Below are positions 61,491 to 64,000 of a DNA stretch of 64,000 nt, one piece after another (positions within the stretch are counted from its first letter, which is position 1; each line of letters starts with the position of its first letter). The position numbers and the translations under genes are program-made. This DNA comes from Lasioglossum baleicum (lineage: Eukaryota; Arthropoda; Insecta; Hymenoptera; Halictidae). The stretch is from contig NW_027469604.1 in the NCBI RefSeq assembly GCF_051020765.1, positions 1-64,000 of the forward strand, in the 5' to 3' direction. Below the pieces are notes generated by a model, which searched no databases, had not been told where the DNA came from, and saw nothing but the letters and a program-made list of their open reading frames with translations.

Positions 61491-64000
61491 GTAGCAAGTC
61501 AAACACATTACCGATGGCATTAACGTCCAAGAATCCAACCCGCCGTATCGAGAGTATAACTTCGTCTTCAGAGGATGAAGTTAGTATACATTTTAGTGAT
61601 AGGCATCTTAATATCATTCATGAATTAAAAAATCGAGTGTCAAATCATTCAAGAACCTTGCCACCTTCTGTGAGAGGCGATCTGTTAAGTCAGTAGCTTC
61701 ATCTATGCATTTATTCGGGGAGTCAAACCAGGTATTGCAGGAGTAAATCCTCTGATCAGCATTATGAATAGACACTTTATTTTACGGTTTGAATAAAATG
61801 GTAGAGCGTCCAAGCGTTTTGGAGCGTTGCCAATTGGTGCAAAGTCAAACATTTTACCGATCGCTTTACCTTCGGAGAAGCTAACCAGCAGTTTCGAGAG
61901 TATAACCTCGTGTTCAAAAAATGAAATTAGACTTCATTCCTGTGACTAGCGCCGTAACTTAATGTATCAATTAAAAGATCGACGGTCAAACCGTTCGAGA
62001 AATTTGCCCCTACTATGAGAAACGGACGACTAAGTGAATAGCTTCACCCATGCAGTCATTCCAAGAGTGAAACCAGATATTCCCGGAGTATATTCCCTGA
62101 ACGGTATTGGTAATAGCCACCTTAATTCAAGGATTTAATATAAAACACAGAGGGTTAAACGGATTGAGAGTGATACCAATTGCAATATATTCAAACGCTT
62201 TTCCGAAAACCATACCCTCCAAAAACTAACCAACAGTATCGAAAGTATAATTTCGTGCACAGAGAAAGAAATTAGTATTCATTTCAGTGACGGCACGTTA
62301 ACTTCGTGTATGAATTAGAAGATCGATGGCCAAACCGTTCGAGAACGTACCACTCTCTTTAAGAGTCGAATGAATGAGTCAATCGCTCCACCTACCCGGT
62401 GCTGCCGGGTGTCAAACCAGGTATTCCGCGACTGAACCCGCAGGACTGTAGTGGAATTAGACACGCTATTTCACGTTATGAATAATAAGGAAAAGAGTTA
62501 AACCATTGTAGAACGTTATCTATTTCTATACACGCAAAATTTTTACCGAAGGTCTTGCTCCCGAGAAGGTAACCACCTGTTTCTAGGGTATAACTTCGTG
62601 TTCAAAGGAACAAATTAGCATATACTTATGTGACGGGCATCATAATTTCACGTACGAATAAGAGGATCCAGCGTCAAACCAATCGAGAAGTTTACCTCCT
62701 TCTTTGAGAATCGAAAGACTTAGTCTATAGCTTCACGTACCTTTGCGATTCCGACAGGGAAACCAGTTAGTCCGGGAGTAAATTCATTATACAGTATTAG
62801 CAATAGACACCATAACTCACGGTTTACATAACAAACTACCAAGTCAATCCGTTGCAGGGCGATACCTATTGGTATAAAGTCAAACTTTTTACCGAAGGCC
62901 TTACCTTCTAAAAATCTTACACGCTGTTATCATTGTCATGCTTAGTGTACTCAAAATCAAATTAGTGGACACTTTAGCAGACGCACACCTTATTTTCATA
63001 TACGAATTAGAAGTTGGAGTGTCAAATCGTTCGAGAACGTTCCAACCATCCTTAGGAGTGGAATGGCTAACTCAGTGGCTTCGCCTGTACTCTCAGTCCA
63101 GAAGTCAAACCAGGTATTCCTGGAGTAAATCCACTGAACAGTATTGGCAATAATAACCTTAATTGACGGATTGCGTGTTAAACAACAGCGTCAAACTGTT
63201 CGTGGGCGTTACAAATTGGTATAAAGTAAAACGTTTTACTGAAGACATTACCCTCCGAAGATCTAACACGCAGTATCAAGAATGTATCGTGGTATTCAAA
63301 GCGACGAATAGGTATACATATCAGTAACTGGTACTGTATCCCCGTCCATGAATTAGAAGGTCCATGGTCAGACCATTCGATAACGATATCACCTTCTTTC
63401 AGAGTCGAACGGGTATGTCAATACCTTCAGCTACCCTGTGATTCCGTGTGTCCGAGCAGGTATACTGAAACAAAATCCGCTGTCCAGTATTGGCACTTGA
63501 TAGTCTATTTCACGGTATAAGTATTAAAGTACAGATTGAAACCTTTGTTGAACTTTTCATATTGCAATTGAGATAAACTTTTTACTGAATTTCATACCTT
63601 GCCAGATGCTAACCCATTGTATCGACGGTATTACTTCGTATTCAGAGATGCGAATAAGTATACGTTTTAGTGACAGGCACGTAAATATCATGTATGAATT
63701 AAAAGATCTGGAAACAGACTGATTCAGAACGTTACCTCCTTCTTTGAGAGTCGAACGCATAAGTCAATAGCTTCACTTATTCTGTGATTCCGAGAATGAA
63801 CCTGGTATTCCGGGAGTAAATCCGCTGAGCAGTATTGGCAATAGACACCTTACTCCATGGCCTGAATAATAAAATAGAGCGTCTTGCCGTGTGAGAACGT
63901 TACCAATTGCTATAAAGTCAAACGTTTTCCAGAAATCCATAACGTTCGAGAAGATACCCCGCCCTATCGAGAGCACAACTTCGTGTTTAGGGAAACACAT
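61475..64000 (-). repeat. Array block 14, minus orientation, runs off the window
   Basis: About 7.3 units. The window ends in half B at the TTCGTGTTTAGGGAAACACA word (consensus TTCGTGTTCAGAGAAACAAA), so the array continues to the right. An ACTAAGC-type half B lies near 62,930. Confidence 0.9.

Larger units (their letters stand above)
1..64000. repeat. Satellite array, 346-bp unit, spanning the whole window
   Basis: Seen: the same ordered words recur about every 345 bp throughout, for example ATTCAAACCGTGAATTAAGG, then CAGCGGATTTACTCCCGGAA, then CACAGGATAGGTGAAGC, then GATACAGCGGGTTAGC, then TTTATACCAATTGG. CCGTG anchors at 1,879, 2,224 and 2,570 give spacings of 345 and 346. A minus-oriented example, TTAGTA at 24,361 and 24,708, gives 347. 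Divergence between copies is mostly point substitution with few indels, by eye 10-25% from consensus. There is no interruption by unique sequence, so no gap over 300 bases needs a separate description. Known: tandem arrays with monomers near 170 bp or dimers near 340 bp are typical of eukaryotic centromeric and pericentromeric heterochromatin. Inferred: a eukaryotic heterochromatic block. The family and organism are not recognised. Confidence 0.96.

Noticed and set aside
1..64000. CENP-B-box-like word in half B, around CTCGATACAGCGGG
   Set aside because: The CENP-B box core is TTCG, four bases, A, two bases, CGGG. Here the first base is C and the spacer after A is one base short. Two departures at required positions make it a resemblance only.
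1..64000. Identity with known satellites (human alpha, the Arabidopsis 178-bp repeat, maize knob and CentC, the 172-bp Tyba repeat)
   Set aside because: The monomer size of about 173 bp fits the class, but I see no convincing sequence match to the alpha, Arabidopsis or maize repeats as I know them, and I cannot recall the Tyba sequence well enough to compare. Size alone is not evidence. A library search with the consensus would decide.
1..64000. CRISPR array or phage/plasmid iteron array
   Set aside because: There are no short identical repeats with unique spacers. The repeats are long, diverged and adjacent, with orientation changes and no cas, replication or phage genes.

Overview
This window is one continuous, degenerate satellite DNA array from end to end. 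I find no protein gene, RNA gene, CRISPR array, transposon or unique sequence in it. Every stretch on either strand can be read as a diverged copy of one unit of about 346 bp (about 41% G+C in a consensus I drew by eye; roughly 185 copies). By eye, copies differ from the consensus at about 10-25% of positions. Such an array is typical of a eukaryotic centromere, pericentromere or other heterochromatic block. I do not recognise the family and cannot name the organism. The array enters and leaves the window mid-unit.

The 346-bp unit is an old head-to-tail dimer of two related halves: A, about 169 bp, and B, about 177 bp. The halves are most alike around the element GTTCTCnAACGGTTTGAC and the following GAATTAAGGTG / AAATTAAGGTG. 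The basic monomer is therefore about 173 bp, the size class common among centromeric satellites. Half B ends near a 12-bp perfect palindrome, TACCAATTGGTA.

The array is not uniformly head-to-tail. It reverses orientation 13 times, giving 14 blocks: + 1-2,889; - to 12,040; + to 16,327; - to 25,616; + to 30,090; - to 32,540; + to 37,164; - to 43,842; + to 44,186 (a single inverted unit); - to 47,401; + to 52,822; - to 57,705; + to 61,474; - to 64,000. Boundaries are good to about 10 bp. Here '+' is an arbitrary choice: the direction in which the unit reads GAATTAAGGTGTCTATTGCC.

The most notable structure is that some inversion joints are copies of each other. The same plus-to-minus joint, with shared private variants next to it, occurs at about 16,328, 37,165 and 52,823. 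The same minus-to-plus joint occurs at about 25,617 and 32,540, within a recognisable duplicated segment offset by about 6,923 bp (about 20 units). Inverted junctions have thus been amplified with the array rather than arising independently each time. A third duplicated segment links 5,021-5,335 with 41,621-41,940. At 43,843-44,186 exactly one whole unit sits inverted inside an otherwise unbroken minus block, placed at the palindrome. Six of about nine independent switch events fall in or near that palindrome.

There is no gene content to tie together. Open reading frames up to 143 codons occur, but they are translations of the repeat. Since 346 is not a multiple of 3, the frame shifts at every unit.
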